Below the pieces are notes generated by a model. The model searched no databases, had not been told where the DNA came from, and saw nothing but the letters and a program-made list of their open reading frames with translations. Below, piece by piece: positions 53,467-63,200 of a DNA stretch of 64,000 nucleotides; within the stretch, counting starts at the first letter, position 1; each line of letters opens with the position of its first letter. Origin of the DNA: Methylobacter sp. (GTDB taxonomy: Bacteria; Pseudomonadota; Gammaproteobacteria; Methylococcales; Methylomonadaceae); NCBI RefSeq assembly GCF_023227905.1, contig NZ_JALOCF010000016.1, forward strand, positions 22,134 through 86,133, in the 5' to 3' direction. The position numbers and the translations under genes were made by a program.

Positions 53467-54612
53467 ATGACTTTACCGGGCAAAAAAACGCTCACTATCA
53501 TCACCGGCATCGGGCTGGCGGTTGCCGTTTATTTTTTTAATAAACAGACGGAATTCGTTGATGTTGAAGTAGCCACCGTCGAACAAGGCGAGGTGAGGGC
53601 GACGGTATCCAATACCCGCGTCGGTACGGTTAAAGCCTGTAGACGCGCATACTTAGCGCCGGCAACAGGCGGGCAGGTTGCCGAGATGCATGTTAAGGAA
53701 GGCGACGCCGTTAAACAAAACCAGTTGCTGATGGAGGTATGGAATAAGGACCTGAAAGCGCAGGTCACATTACAGGATGCTCAAACCAGGTCTAACCGGG
53801 CGACCGCCGAACAAGCCTGTCAGCTCGGCGCAGGCGCTGAACGCGAGGCAGAGCGAGCATTGCGCTTGCAAAAATTCAACCATATCATTTCGGAAGAACA
53901 GGTCGATATTAAAGCGACCGGCGCACGGGCCAAGCGTGCGTCCTGCAACGCCGCCCTTGAGGCCGTGGCCGTTAGCCAGGCCAACCGCGACGCAGTTCAG
54001 GCGGCTGTGGAACGCACCCTGGTTCTTGCTCCTTTCGACGGCACCGTGGCTGAAATTAATACCGAAATAGGGGAGTACGTAACGCCGTCACCGCCCGGCA
54101 TACCCACCTTGCCGGCCATCGATTTGCTGGATGTCAGCTGTTTGTATGTATCCGCGCCGATAGATGAAGTGGATGCGCCGCAGATCAAAACCGGCATGAG
54201 CGCCTGCGTGTCGCTGGATGCTTTCGCTGAAAAACGCTGCTCCGGCACGGTAAGCCGTATCGCGCCGTATGTGCTGGAAAAGGAAAAGCAGGCCCGCACC
54301 GTCGAAGTCGAGGTTAAGTTAACCGATCCGCAAGAAATTAAGGATTTACTGCCCGGCTACAGCGCCGATATTGAAGTCTTGCTGACCAGCAAACTCAACG
54401 CGCTGAGGGTGCCTGCCGAAGCGGTGCTGGATAATAACAAAGTCTTGGTGATGCATGACGACGGCTTGCTGGAAGAGCGCAGCTTTAAGCCGGGCCTGGT
54501 CAACTGGAATACCGTGGAAGTGTTGTCCGGCCTGAATGCCGGCGACAAAGTCGTGTTGTCGGTAGGCAAGGAAGATGTGGTGGCAGGCGCTTATGCCCGT
54601 GTAAAAAAATGA
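53467..54612 (+). CDS. Periplasmic adaptor of a MacAB-like exporter
   Basis: The ATG at 53467 is chosen over a TTG at 53452. The 381-residue protein has an N-terminal membrane anchor (about 10-25), a biotinyl-lipoyl-like half near residues 45-85, a helical hairpin (90-175), the second lipoyl half with LAPFDGTVAEINTEIGEYV, and a beta-barrel/MP domain. This is the layout of MacA-type membrane fusion proteins. It overlaps the ATPase gene by 4 bp (ATGA). Three other genes of the exporter follow; no outer-membrane TolC-like gene is present. Confidence 0.9.
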   Translation: MTLPGKKTLTIITGIGLAVAVYFFNKQTEFVDVEVATVEQGEVRATVSNTRVGTVKACRRAYLAPATGGQVAEMHVKEGDAVKQNQLLMEVWNKDLKAQVTLQDAQTRSNRATAEQACQLGAGAEREAERALRLQKFNHIISEEQVDIKATGARAKRASCNAALEAVAVSQANRDAVQAAVERTLVLAPFDGTVAEINTEIGEYVTPSPPGIPTLPAIDLLDVSCLYVSAPIDEVDAPQIKTGMSACVSLDAFAEKRCSGTVSRIAPYVLEKEKQARTVEVEVKLTDPQEIKDLLPGYSADIEVLLTSKLNALRVPAEAVLDNNKVLVMHDDGLLEERSFKPGLVNWNTVEVLSGLNAGDKVVLSVGKEDVVAGAYARVKK

Positions 54613-55268
54613 TACGACTGGAGCATATCCACCGCTATTTCCAGGTCGGCGAGCAGACCGTTCATGCCTTGAATGATATTAATGTCACGATTGAAAAAGG
54701 CGAGTACGTATCGGTGATGGGGCCGTCGGGTTCCGGCAAATCGACGTTGTTAAATGTTATAGCCCTGCTTGATCAGCCGAATTCAGGAAGGTACTTGTTA
54801 AACGATCATCCGGTTACGCAGCTTAGCGATGATGAATTGGCCAAGGTTCGTCGCGAGAACATCGGTTTTGTGTTCCAGTTTTTCCATTTGATCCCGCGTC
54901 TGACGGCGGCTGAAAACATTGAAATGCCGATGATACTTGCGGGCGTAGAGGCCAGGGAACGCAAGCAACGGGTGCAGGCGTCGCTGGAATCGGTCAGCCT
55001 GCAAGATCGTGCCGATCACAGGCCGGACCAGCTTTCCGGCGGGCAGCTACAGCGCGTCGCGATTGCCAGGGCCATGATCATGCGGCCTTCGATTTTGCTG
55101 GCCGACGAGCCGACCGGTAATCTCGACAGCAAATCCGGCAAGGAAATTATCGAGTTGCTGGAAGGGCTTAACCGCCAGGGCGTAACGCTGATGATTATTA
55201 CTCATGACCAGACTGTGGGCGATAGGGCGCGGCGGAAAATCCGCATTGTCGATGGGCAGGTAGGGTGA
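54609..55268 (+). CDS. ABC exporter ATPase (MacB/LolD-like)
   Basis: This 219-residue ABC ATPase has Walker A GPSGSGKST near residue 40, signature LSGGQLQR near 140, and Walker B ILLADEPTGNLD near 160, with the Q-loop in FVFQFFHLIPRL. Belongs to the MacB/LolD/FtsE group that powers FtsX-type permeases. Two separate permease genes follow, so it is a stand-alone ATPase for a heteromeric or duplicated permease. Coupled to the adaptor by ATGA overlap. Confidence 0.94.
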   Translation: MIRLEHIHRYFQVGEQTVHALNDINVTIEKGEYVSVMGPSGSGKSTLLNVIALLDQPNSGRYLLNDHPVTQLSDDELAKVRRENIGFVFQFFHLIPRLTAAENIEMPMILAGVEARERKQRVQASLESVSLQDRADHRPDQLSGGQLQRVAIARAMIMRPSILLADEPTGNLDSKSGKEIIELLEGLNRQGVTLMIITHDQTVGDRARRKIRIVDGQVG

Positions 55269-55290
55269 TGAATAATCAAAATATAAAAGA

Positions 55291-55386
55291 TCACCACGAA
55301 GCCAAAAGTAGGCGCCTCTAGGCGACACGAAGGACACGAAGCTTTTATTTTTGCTTTTCTTCGTGCTCTTCGTGGCTTCGTGGTGA
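55291..55386. repeat. Inverted repeat between ABC ATPase and permease genes
   Basis: Perfect 13-bp outer arms TCACCACGAAGCC (55291-55303) and GGCTTCGTGGTGA (55374-55386) enclose further CACGAAG/CTTCGTG pairs. The segment 55299-55320 is identical to 38034-38055. It lies within the exporter operon, so it would be transcribed as a large hairpin between the ATPase and first permease. A degenerate relative seems to lie at about 56660-56740. Confidence 0.75.
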
Positions 55387-55422
55387 ATTAATTGAATCTG
55401 CGCGTATAGAGGTGCTGAGCTC

Positions 55423-56628
55423 ATGTTCATTAAAGACACACTAACCCAATCCTTAGTCGCTATCAGCACCCAGCGCTTGCGTGCAGCATTAATTATCCTG
55501 GCAATGAGCATCGGCATAGCTTCGGTTTCGGTGCTGACGGCCTTGGGCGAAAGCGCCCGCCGTTATGTGGTTAACGAGTTTGAAGCCTTGGGTACCAACT
55601 TGGTTATTGTGCTGCCGGGACGCACTGAAACCACTGGCGGACATCCGCCGCTATTTGGCGAAACGCCGAGAGACCTAACGCTGGATGACGCCGAGGCCTT
55701 ATTCCGCAGCCATCATGTTGCCGCCATTGCGCCGCTGACCATCGGCTCCGCGCCGGTTTCATCGCTGGGTCTGGAGCGCGAAACCAATGTCCTGGGGTCG
55801 ACGCACGCATTAAGACGAGTGCGCCGTTTGACCGTGGCGCAGGGTAGCTTTCTGCCGCAAACCGAGATCGATAAAACCCTGTCGGTTTGTGTGATCGGCC
55901 AAACCATACGCAATGAACTGTTTGCCAATCAACCGGCGCTGGGGCAATGGTTGCGCATCAATGATCGGCGTTTCCGGGTGATCGGAGTACTGGCCTCGGA
56001 AGGGCAATCGGTCGGCACCGATTTTGATGAAATCGTGATTATTCCGGTGGCTTCCGCACAGGCTTTGTTCGACACCCACTCATTATTTCGGGTGCTGGTT
56101 GAAACAAAATCAAAGCCGGACATGTACAAGGCGGTCGATGAAATCCGCGAAATCATCAAGGTGCGTCATGAAGGCGAAGACGACGTGACGCTGATTACCC
56201 AGGACAGCGTGGTCAGTACTTTCGATAAAGTATTGACCGCATTGACCCTGACCGTAGCCGGCATCGCCGGAATCAGCCTGGCGGTGGCCGGCGTGTTGGT
56301 GATGAATGTGATGCTGGTCAGCGTTACGCAACGCACTTCCGAAATCGGCCTGCTTAAAGCATTGGGCGCAACCAAGCGGCAGCTCCTATGGCTGTTTTTG
56401 AGCGAGGCGGCGATGTTGTCGTTGGCTGGCGCGGTGTTGGGCGTGATGCTGGGTTACGTAACGCTTGGGGTGTTGCAGGCGATGTATCCGGATTTTCCGA
56501 TGGAACTGCCGGGCTGGGCATTGCTGGCTGCATTGCTGGTGTCGCTGTTTACCGGTCTTGTGTTCGGCGTATTGCCGGCCAGAAAAGCTGCCAATCTCGA
56601 TCCTGTTGTCGCATTGGCGAAGCGGTAA
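55423..56628 (+). CDS. ABC exporter permease 1 (MacB-like FtsX/MacB_PCD)
   Basis: This 401-residue protein has the MacB-type permease layout: a membrane segment near residues 20-40, a large periplasmic MacB_PCD domain (about 45-245) with LGTNLVIVLPG, and three C-terminal membrane segments (about 275-390) of the FtsX fold, with RTSEIGLLKALGATKRQLL as the coupling element. The start codon is an ATG with GAGGTG upstream. A repeat element separates it from the ATPase gene. It works with the ATPase and adaptor. Confidence 0.9.
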   Translation: MFIKDTLTQSLVAISTQRLRAALIILAMSIGIASVSVLTALGESARRYVVNEFEALGTNLVIVLPGRTETTGGHPPLFGETPRDLTLDDAEALFRSHHVAAIAPLTIGSAPVSSLGLERETNVLGSTHALRRVRRLTVAQGSFLPQTEIDKTLSVCVIGQTIRNELFANQPALGQWLRINDRRFRVIGVLASEGQSVGTDFDEIVIIPVASAQALFDTHSLFRVLVETKSKPDMYKAVDEIREIIKVRHEGEDDVTLITQDSVVSTFDKVLTALTLTVAGIAGISLAVAGVLVMNVMLVSVTQRTSEIGLLKALGATKRQLLWLFLSEAAMLSLAGAVLGVMLGYVTLGVLQAMYPDFPMELPGWALLAALLVSLFTGLVFGVLPARKAANLDPVVALAKR

Positions 56629-56756
56629 GTATGTTAAAACGGGCTGAAAAATTATTTCCTACAGAGGACACGAAGAAAACTATTTCTATAGTTAATATGT
56701 TGAAAAATTCGTGCTCTTTGCGGTTATTCTTTAATTGCTACTAGAAATTAAATCTC

Positions 56757-57953
56757 ATGCGCTACGCAGACTTAATCTCATTATCTTACCGGACGGTTCT
56801 CAGCCACAAACTGCGATCCCTGTTGACCGCGTTGGGTATCATTATTGGCATCGCGGCGGTGGTCGTACTCACCTCAATAGGACGGGGCATTCATAGCTTT
56901 GTGCTGGCCGAGTTCACCCAATTCGGCACCAACCTGATCAGCGTTCACCCCGGCAAAACCACCACTTTCGGCGTGTCCGGTGCCACTATCAGCACGGTCA
57001 GGCCCTTGGTTCTAGCCGATGTGATCAGTTTAAGCAAAGTGGAAAACATCATCGCCGCATCGCCACTGGTGCAAGGCAACGCACGCATTGAAGCCAGGGA
57101 CAAACAGCGGCGAACCAACGTGCTGGGAGTGGGTTCAGCGGTGCCGGAGATATGGAGAATCAAGGCTGTCAGCGGGCGTTTTTTGCCGGCAGAAGAAAGC
57201 AATCCGCGCGCCTTTGCTGTGCTGGGCAATAAACTGGCGGCCGAACTGTTCGGTGCGGCCAACCCGCTTGGCCAGCGCATCCGGATCGGTAGCGACCGTT
57301 TCCGGGTCATCGGCGTAATGGAAAAAAAAGGCCAAATGGTCGGCTTCGATATGGACGATACCATCTACATCCCGGCCGCCAAGGCGCTGGAACTGTTCGA
57401 CAGGGAAAGCCTGATGGAAATCCACCTGCTTTATAACGCCAATGCCAGGGTTGCCGAAGTGGAAAAAGCAATCAAACGAAACTTGATTGCCCGGCACGGC
57501 AGCGAAGACTTTACCCTCGTTACCCAGAATCAGATGCTAAAAAGCATGGATTCCATCCTGAGCATCCTGACGTTGGCGGTCGCGGCGTTGGGCAGCATTT
57601 CCTTGTTGGTTGGTTCGGTCGGCATACTAACCATCATGACCATCGCCGTTTCCGAGCGCATTTCTGAAATCGGCCTATTACGGGCAGTAGGTGCAGAGCG
57701 CAGAACCATTTTCCAGATGTTTCTGTGCGAGGCCTTGGCGCTAAGCGCCGCGGGAGGATTTTGCGGCGTATTGCTGGGCATAGCCATAGTCAAAGCCCTT
57801 GATGCCGCGTTGCCCGCTTTGCCGGTGGAACTGGCCTGGGCCTATATCGTTGCGGCCTTTGTGGTCTCATTGCTGATCGGCGTAGTCGCCGGAGTAGTTC
57901 CGGCCATGAAAGCTGCGCAGATGGAACCGCTGGAGGCCTTGCGGGCTGAGTGA
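56757..57953 (+). CDS. ABC exporter permease 2 (MacB-like FtsX/MacB_PCD)
   Basis: This 398-residue protein is a second MacB-type permease, with MacB_PCD and FtsX parts: FGTNLISVHPGKT, VLGNKLAAELFG and a coupling element SERISEIGLLRAVGAERRTI. It is a clear paralog of permease 1, and full-length, so the pair could form a heterodimer instead of the usual homodimer. It follows permease 1 by 128 bp; that gap holds repeat remnants. Substrate unknown. Confidence 0.9.
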   Translation: MRYADLISLSYRTVLSHKLRSLLTALGIIIGIAAVVVLTSIGRGIHSFVLAEFTQFGTNLISVHPGKTTTFGVSGATISTVRPLVLADVISLSKVENIIAASPLVQGNARIEARDKQRRTNVLGVGSAVPEIWRIKAVSGRFLPAEESNPRAFAVLGNKLAAELFGAANPLGQRIRIGSDRFRVIGVMEKKGQMVGFDMDDTIYIPAAKALELFDRESLMEIHLLYNANARVAEVEKAIKRNLIARHGSEDFTLVTQNQMLKSMDSILSILTLAVAALGSISLLVGSVGILTIMTIAVSERISEIGLLRAVGAERRTIFQMFLCEALALSAAGGFCGVLLGIAIVKALDAALPALPVELAWAYIVAAFVVSLLIGVVAGVVPAMKAAQMEPLEALRAE

Positions 57954-58927
57954 TATTTATGATGCCAAGATGCCTCATGCGGAGAATATGCAAAAAAGAA
58001 TCAAAGTAACTCAACCTGGCGCGTAGGGCGGATGGAAATATTAAGCCGGCAAAATGGACTCAACCCACTAATTGCTATTGCCTGGAAATGCCGGAATTTG
58101 CGGTAAGCGGAACACATGATTTACTTGACTAAATAGCCTGGCAAGTGAAGTCACATGAGCTTTAGCCTACGTTAGCTATACCATAATCCTTCCTATCCTG
58201 CTAAATACCCGACTCGTAAAGTATGGCATTTAATGTGCTCTGTTCAGTAACGATACATAAGAAGCTGAACATATTCACACTCAACTGGCGCGTAGTTCAT
58301 TCATAACCGATTTACAGCATCCTACTCGGTTTTCCAGCTCATTTTAAAGTTAAAAAATTTTAGAGTGGAGCTTAAATAATAGGTTTTCATACGTATTGTG
58401 CAAATAACCTTCTTATCTTAATCTTAATCCCAATCTCAACGTTTTTTGGTTAATGGATTAGAGCTCAATAATGGAAATTAATATAGCGCAACTACTGAAT
58501 AACATGAATAACCTAATAAGTTACAAAGTAAACTCATTAGGTGTTTATCATATTTTATTGTAGAACAATTTTGTTTTTAATAAAAAGTTAAATGGCAGCT
58601 ATCTTCATGTTCATGCTGACTCTAAATGAATAAGTTATATTCTTACCTGTCACCAATTATAAGTTGTATTAATGCTGAATTGATAAAACATTTTCTTGAT
58701 TTAAATTTAGCTAATTAACTACAACCAAATTTGCGCGTAAATATTGTTCATTGTAGCAAGCTACCGATACAACTAGATAAATGCTGGGCTATGTCGAAGC
58801 TAGATACCAATGAATACTATAATGCCGCATATAAACCACGCTAGATAAGGTAAAAATTTAGTTAATACGCCAGGCGAAATGTCTGGTTGTGCATAGGCTT
58901 TAATTATTGTAGATATTAGGATTGAAA
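57954..58927. other. AT-rich gene-free region before the sugar transferase
   Basis: About 970 bp with no gene recognised. It is AT-rich from about 58330 onward. A 30-codon open frame at 58471-58563 has only a weak ribosome site and no recognised family. No ops/JUMPstart element was seen. It probably carries the promoter of the exopolysaccharide-type unit starting at 58928. Confidence 0.6.
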
Positions 58928-60058
58928 ATGATAATAAATAAAGATTTATTAGTAGGGCAGGAGACATTTTTCATCCAATCAGATAATTCAAATGCCTGCC
59001 AAGTTAATTCTGGTGAGTTTTACGATTTGTATTTCCTTAGGCAACTGCACCTTGAGACGCTTCGGGCGCAGCGGTCTAAATCTACATTATCAATTATAGT
59101 ATTAACACTTGATAAAGAGGCAAATCTTGAATCTCTTAATATGAATGAGATTTTAGGTATTATTCGAAAAAAAACACGAGATACCGACATTAGTGGCTTT
59201 GTTAATCATAAAACCCTATGTGTACTTCTCCCCGATACAGACGAGGCGGGGGCAAAAGAAATCTGTGCAAAGCTAACCAATAAAATTCCACAGTTTTCTA
59301 TTACTACCTCAAGTTATCCTGATCATATATTTGAAAGCCTTACAAAAAATGGATGTATTAGCCCCGATGCCTTTCCTTTCGAAATTTGGGATCCAATGGA
59401 TGTAAAGGGAGAGTCATGGTTTAAGTCCTTATTAAAAAGAGGGATTGATATCGTAGGCTCGATTATCGGTATCCTTATTTTTATGCCTGTAATGTTAGTT
59501 ACAGCACTGGCTATCAAAGCCACTTCTCCAGGGCCTGTCATCTTCAGCCAAATCCGCCTGGGCAAGCATGGCGCTCCTTTCACGTTTTACAAATTCCGGT
59601 CCATGCACGTGAATATGGATAACCAATTACACCGTGATTATGTCAATGACTTTATCAAAGGACGCCACGAAAAAGTCAATCAGGGCGATGCAGAACAACC
59701 CGTATATAAAATTAAATCTGATCCCAGGGTAACCAAGGTTGGAAAATTCATTCGAAAAACCAGTATTGATGAACTGCCGCAGTTTTTTAATGTGTTAAGG
59801 GGAGATATGAGCCTGGTTGGACCAAGACCTCCCCTTTCTTATGAAGCCGAAAAATACCAAGCATGGCATCTCAGGCGAATACTGGATATGAAACCTGGAA
59901 TCACCGGACTCTGGCAGGTAGAAGGACGAAGCAAGACAGAATGGGATGATACGGTGAGACTCGATATTCGCTACATTAAAAACTGGTCCCTGTTATTGGA
60001 TTTAAAGATATTGCTCAGAACGTTCAAGGAAGTTCTAAAGTGCAGAGGCGCCATGTGA
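58928..60058 (+). CDS. Polyprenyl-phosphate sugar transferase with degenerate GGDEF-like domain
   Basis: The ATG at 58928 follows TTAGGA at a spacing of 6; a TTG two codons earlier is less likely. The 376-residue protein has two parts. Residues 36-135 resemble a GGDEF domain: RQLHLETLRAQRSKSTLSII then VLLPDTDEAGAKEICAKL. The signature is replaced by SGFVNHKTL, so no cyclase activity is expected. From residue 165 there is a bacterial sugar transferase (WcaJ/EpsE type): one hydrophobic segment, KFRSMHVN, DELPQFFNVLRGDMSLVGPRP and PGITGLWQVEGR. It would start a polysaccharide by placing a sugar phosphate on the lipid carrier, perhaps sensing c-di-GMP. Confidence 0.86.
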   Translation: MIINKDLLVGQETFFIQSDNSNACQVNSGEFYDLYFLRQLHLETLRAQRSKSTLSIIVLTLDKEANLESLNMNEILGIIRKKTRDTDISGFVNHKTLCVLLPDTDEAGAKEICAKLTNKIPQFSITTSSYPDHIFESLTKNGCISPDAFPFEIWDPMDVKGESWFKSLLKRGIDIVGSIIGILIFMPVMLVTALAIKATSPGPVIFSQIRLGKHGAPFTFYKFRSMHVNMDNQLHRDYVNDFIKGRHEKVNQGDAEQPVYKIKSDPRVTKVGKFIRKTSIDELPQFFNVLRGDMSLVGPRPPLSYEAEKYQAWHLRRILDMKPGITGLWQVEGRSKTEWDDTVRLDIRYIKNWSLLLDLKILLRTFKEVLKCRGAM

Positions 60059-60253
60059 TGCGTAAGGCATGGAAGCTAGTCAAGACGTTTGGCTACAGGC
60101 TTTGGAATAGCACTAATTTAACTATTTTCGATTGAATAATCATAGATAGTCCTCAGGGGCGTTTGTCTAAAAATATTCGACGGCTAATGATGAAGAATGG
60201 TCGAGTCAGTGATCGTCTCGTTTTCAATGAATTAATCGTATAGGAGCAGGCAG

Positions 60254-63200
60254 GTGATTAAGCTAAACATAAAATATCAATCCCTAAAAGGCCCAGTATT
60301 TTTCTTTCTGGTTTTGATTGCTTTTGTTCAAGCTATGGTTAATTCAGAGCCTGTTAGAGCGGCTAGCGTAAATCAAGCGCTCAACGATTCTGCTACGGAA
60401 CTTTCTAAAGGGAGGCTCGATCTCGTCGCTTTCAGTCCGGACGGCAATACCTTGGTCAGCGCGGACTCCGACGGACAAATTTTGGTATGGGACGTAACCT
60501 CCGGCCAATTACGCATGACGCTTCCGAGCCAGTTTGCAAGCCCCATTAGTGGTTTTGCTTTTAGTCAGGATGGCAATACGCTGGCTAGCATAAGCACCAA
60601 CTCAATTCGGCTATGGGACGTCACATCCGGGGATGCTCGATTAATTCTTCCCGAGAGCGGCCAAGTTACCGACCTGGCATTTAGCCCGGACGGCAAGAGC
60701 CTGGCGACAGTAAGTCAGGATTCCCGCATCACCCTCTGGGACTCACAATCCGGCTCAATAACCCAGGTCATAACCGGTCATCAAAATGGCGTTAATGCCA
60801 TTGCATTTAGCCCGGACAGTACAACCCTGGCCATCGGCGGTCAGGATGCGCAGATTGATCTCTGGAATAAGGCAACAGGTCTAAAACACGTCAGCCTATC
60901 AGGCATGGCCGGTTCCTCTGTCATCGATCTTCTATTTAGCCCGGACGGCAAGACTTTGGTCGCTGTAGAAAACGATGCCCGTATCACGCTCTGGAATTCT
61001 CAATCCGGTTCTACATCTCATATTTTAACCGGTCATCAAAATGGCGTTAAAGCCATTGCATTTAGCCCGGATAGCAATACCTTTGCCACCGGCGGCCAAG
61101 ATGCCCAGATTAAACTGTGGGATAGGACAACAGGCATGGAACAGGCGAGCCTGCCTATAGAAACGGGTGTTGCTGTCACCGGTCTGGTATTTAACCCGGA
61201 TGGAAAGACCTTAGCCAGCGTGGGCGAGAGCGAGCCGGTTTTTTTATGGGATTTAGTCAGCCAGCTACCACAGTTGCTGACCGGACATACGGATTGGGTG
61301 GACAAGATCGCGTTTAGCTCCAATCAGGAAACTTTAGCCAGTGTGGGCAAAGCAGGGCAGGTGGTCGTATGGGATTTAAGCACGGGTTTGGAACATTTGG
61401 CTTTCGATGTGCCTATATCCGGTTCCGAGTCCTTAAATCAAGTAAACAGCCCTGCGTTAGCCTCACCGACTCTGGACCCCGCAACTAATGAGGCATCCAA
61501 CCCAGTAGCATCTGAGCCCCAGTCCGGCACTATGCAATCACTTGCGCTTGCCGAGACTGATCCCTGCTTAACGCCAGTCAACGCCATCGTGTCCGAGAAT
61601 TGCAAGCCGGGTAACCCGTCAACTGAGTGGGATGTGGTGGGCGCCGGTGATTTGAGTATTCAAGGCTTTGCAACCGACATCAGTGTCAATCGAGGGCAAA
61701 CTGTCAGCTTTAAGATCAAAACAGACGCTGCGAATTATCGTCTCGATATTTACCGTATGGGTTACTACGGCGGCAGCGGTGCCCGTAAGATCGCTACGGT
61801 GCAACCCTCGGCGGCATTGCCGCAAACCCAACCCACCTGTCTTAGCGATACCACTACAGGGCTCATAGATTGTGGTAACTGGGCGGTCTCGTCCACCTGG
61901 GACGTGCCGGCCGACGCCACCTCGGGGATTTATTTCGCAAGAGCCGTTCGTACCGATACGGGAGGCGCCAGCCATATTGTTTTCATTGTCCGGGATGATA
62001 CCGGGAACTCGGAAATACTGTTCAAAACGTCGGATACGACGTGGCAAGCCTATAATGATTACGGGGGCAACAGTCTCTATGTAGGGTCGCCGGCCAATCG
62101 CGCCTACAAAGTCAGCTATAACCGTCCATTTAATACGCGAAACGGCCAATACAGAAGAGCCTGGCTTTTTGGTGCCGAGTATCCTATGGTCCGGTGGATG
62201 GAGGCCAACGGGTATGATATCAGCTACTTCACAAGTGTAGATGCCGACTTCAGAGGAACTGAGCTCCTCGATCACAAAGTTTTTCTCTCGGTTGGTCATG
62301 ACGAGTACTGGTCTGCCGGGGAACGCGCCAATGTTGAAGCTGCACGCAACGCCGGTGTTAACCTGGCCTTTTTCAGTGCCAATGAAGTGTTCTGGAAGAC
62401 TCGTTGGGAGCCTAGTATCGATGGTTCCGGTAAGGCGAACCGCACCCTGGTCTCTTATAAAGAAACGCATGCCAATGCCAAAATCGATCCGCTGCCGAAT
62501 ATCTGGACCGGCACCTGGCGCGATCCAAGATTTAGTCCTCCCGCAGATGGCGGAAGACCCGAGAATCAATTAACGGGGACAATTTATACCGTCAATTGCT
62601 GCCAGAATGCACTGAGCATTACCGTGCCTGAGGCCTACAGCAAAATACGTTTCTGGCGCGACACGAGCATCGCGACAATGGCTCCCGGTGAGATTGCTAC
62701 CCTTCCGCGTGGCGTGTTGGGCTACGAATGGGATGAACCACTTGACAACGGGTTCCAGCCTGCCGGTTTAATCAAAATGTCCTCTACTACCGTCAGTCTA
62801 GGTGGAAACTGGTACCTTCTTGATAACGGCTCAACTTATGGTCCGGGCACAGCCACTCATAGTTTGACTCTTTATCGCCACAGTAGCGGTGCCCTGGTGT
62901 TCGGCGCCGGCACAATTCGCTGGTCATGGGGACTGGACGGCAACCACGATTTTGACGGTTCTACGCCAAGCGCAAGTACAACACCGGATGTGCGCATGCA
63001 GCAGGCGACGACGAATCTATTCGCCGACATGGGTGTTCAGCCCGGAAGTTTGCAGATCGGGCTGGTGGCAGCAAGCCCCTCGACGGATACAATTCCCCCG
63101 GTTTCGACGGTCACCTCGCCAGCAGCCGGTTCAACCGTGCAAATTGGAACAAGCCCTATCACGATTACAGGTACAGCGGTCGACACCGGTGGAGGCGTGG

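Noticed and set aside
58471..58563. 30-codon open frame before the sugar transferase
   Set aside because: It has a weak ribosome site, Asn-rich composition expected from AT-rich DNA, and no recognised family.
61619..62569. 316-codon open frame on the minus strand
   Set aside because: It is antisense to the DMFase-like domain of the large exported gene, whose frame is open over more than 3.7 kb and carries recognisable domains.
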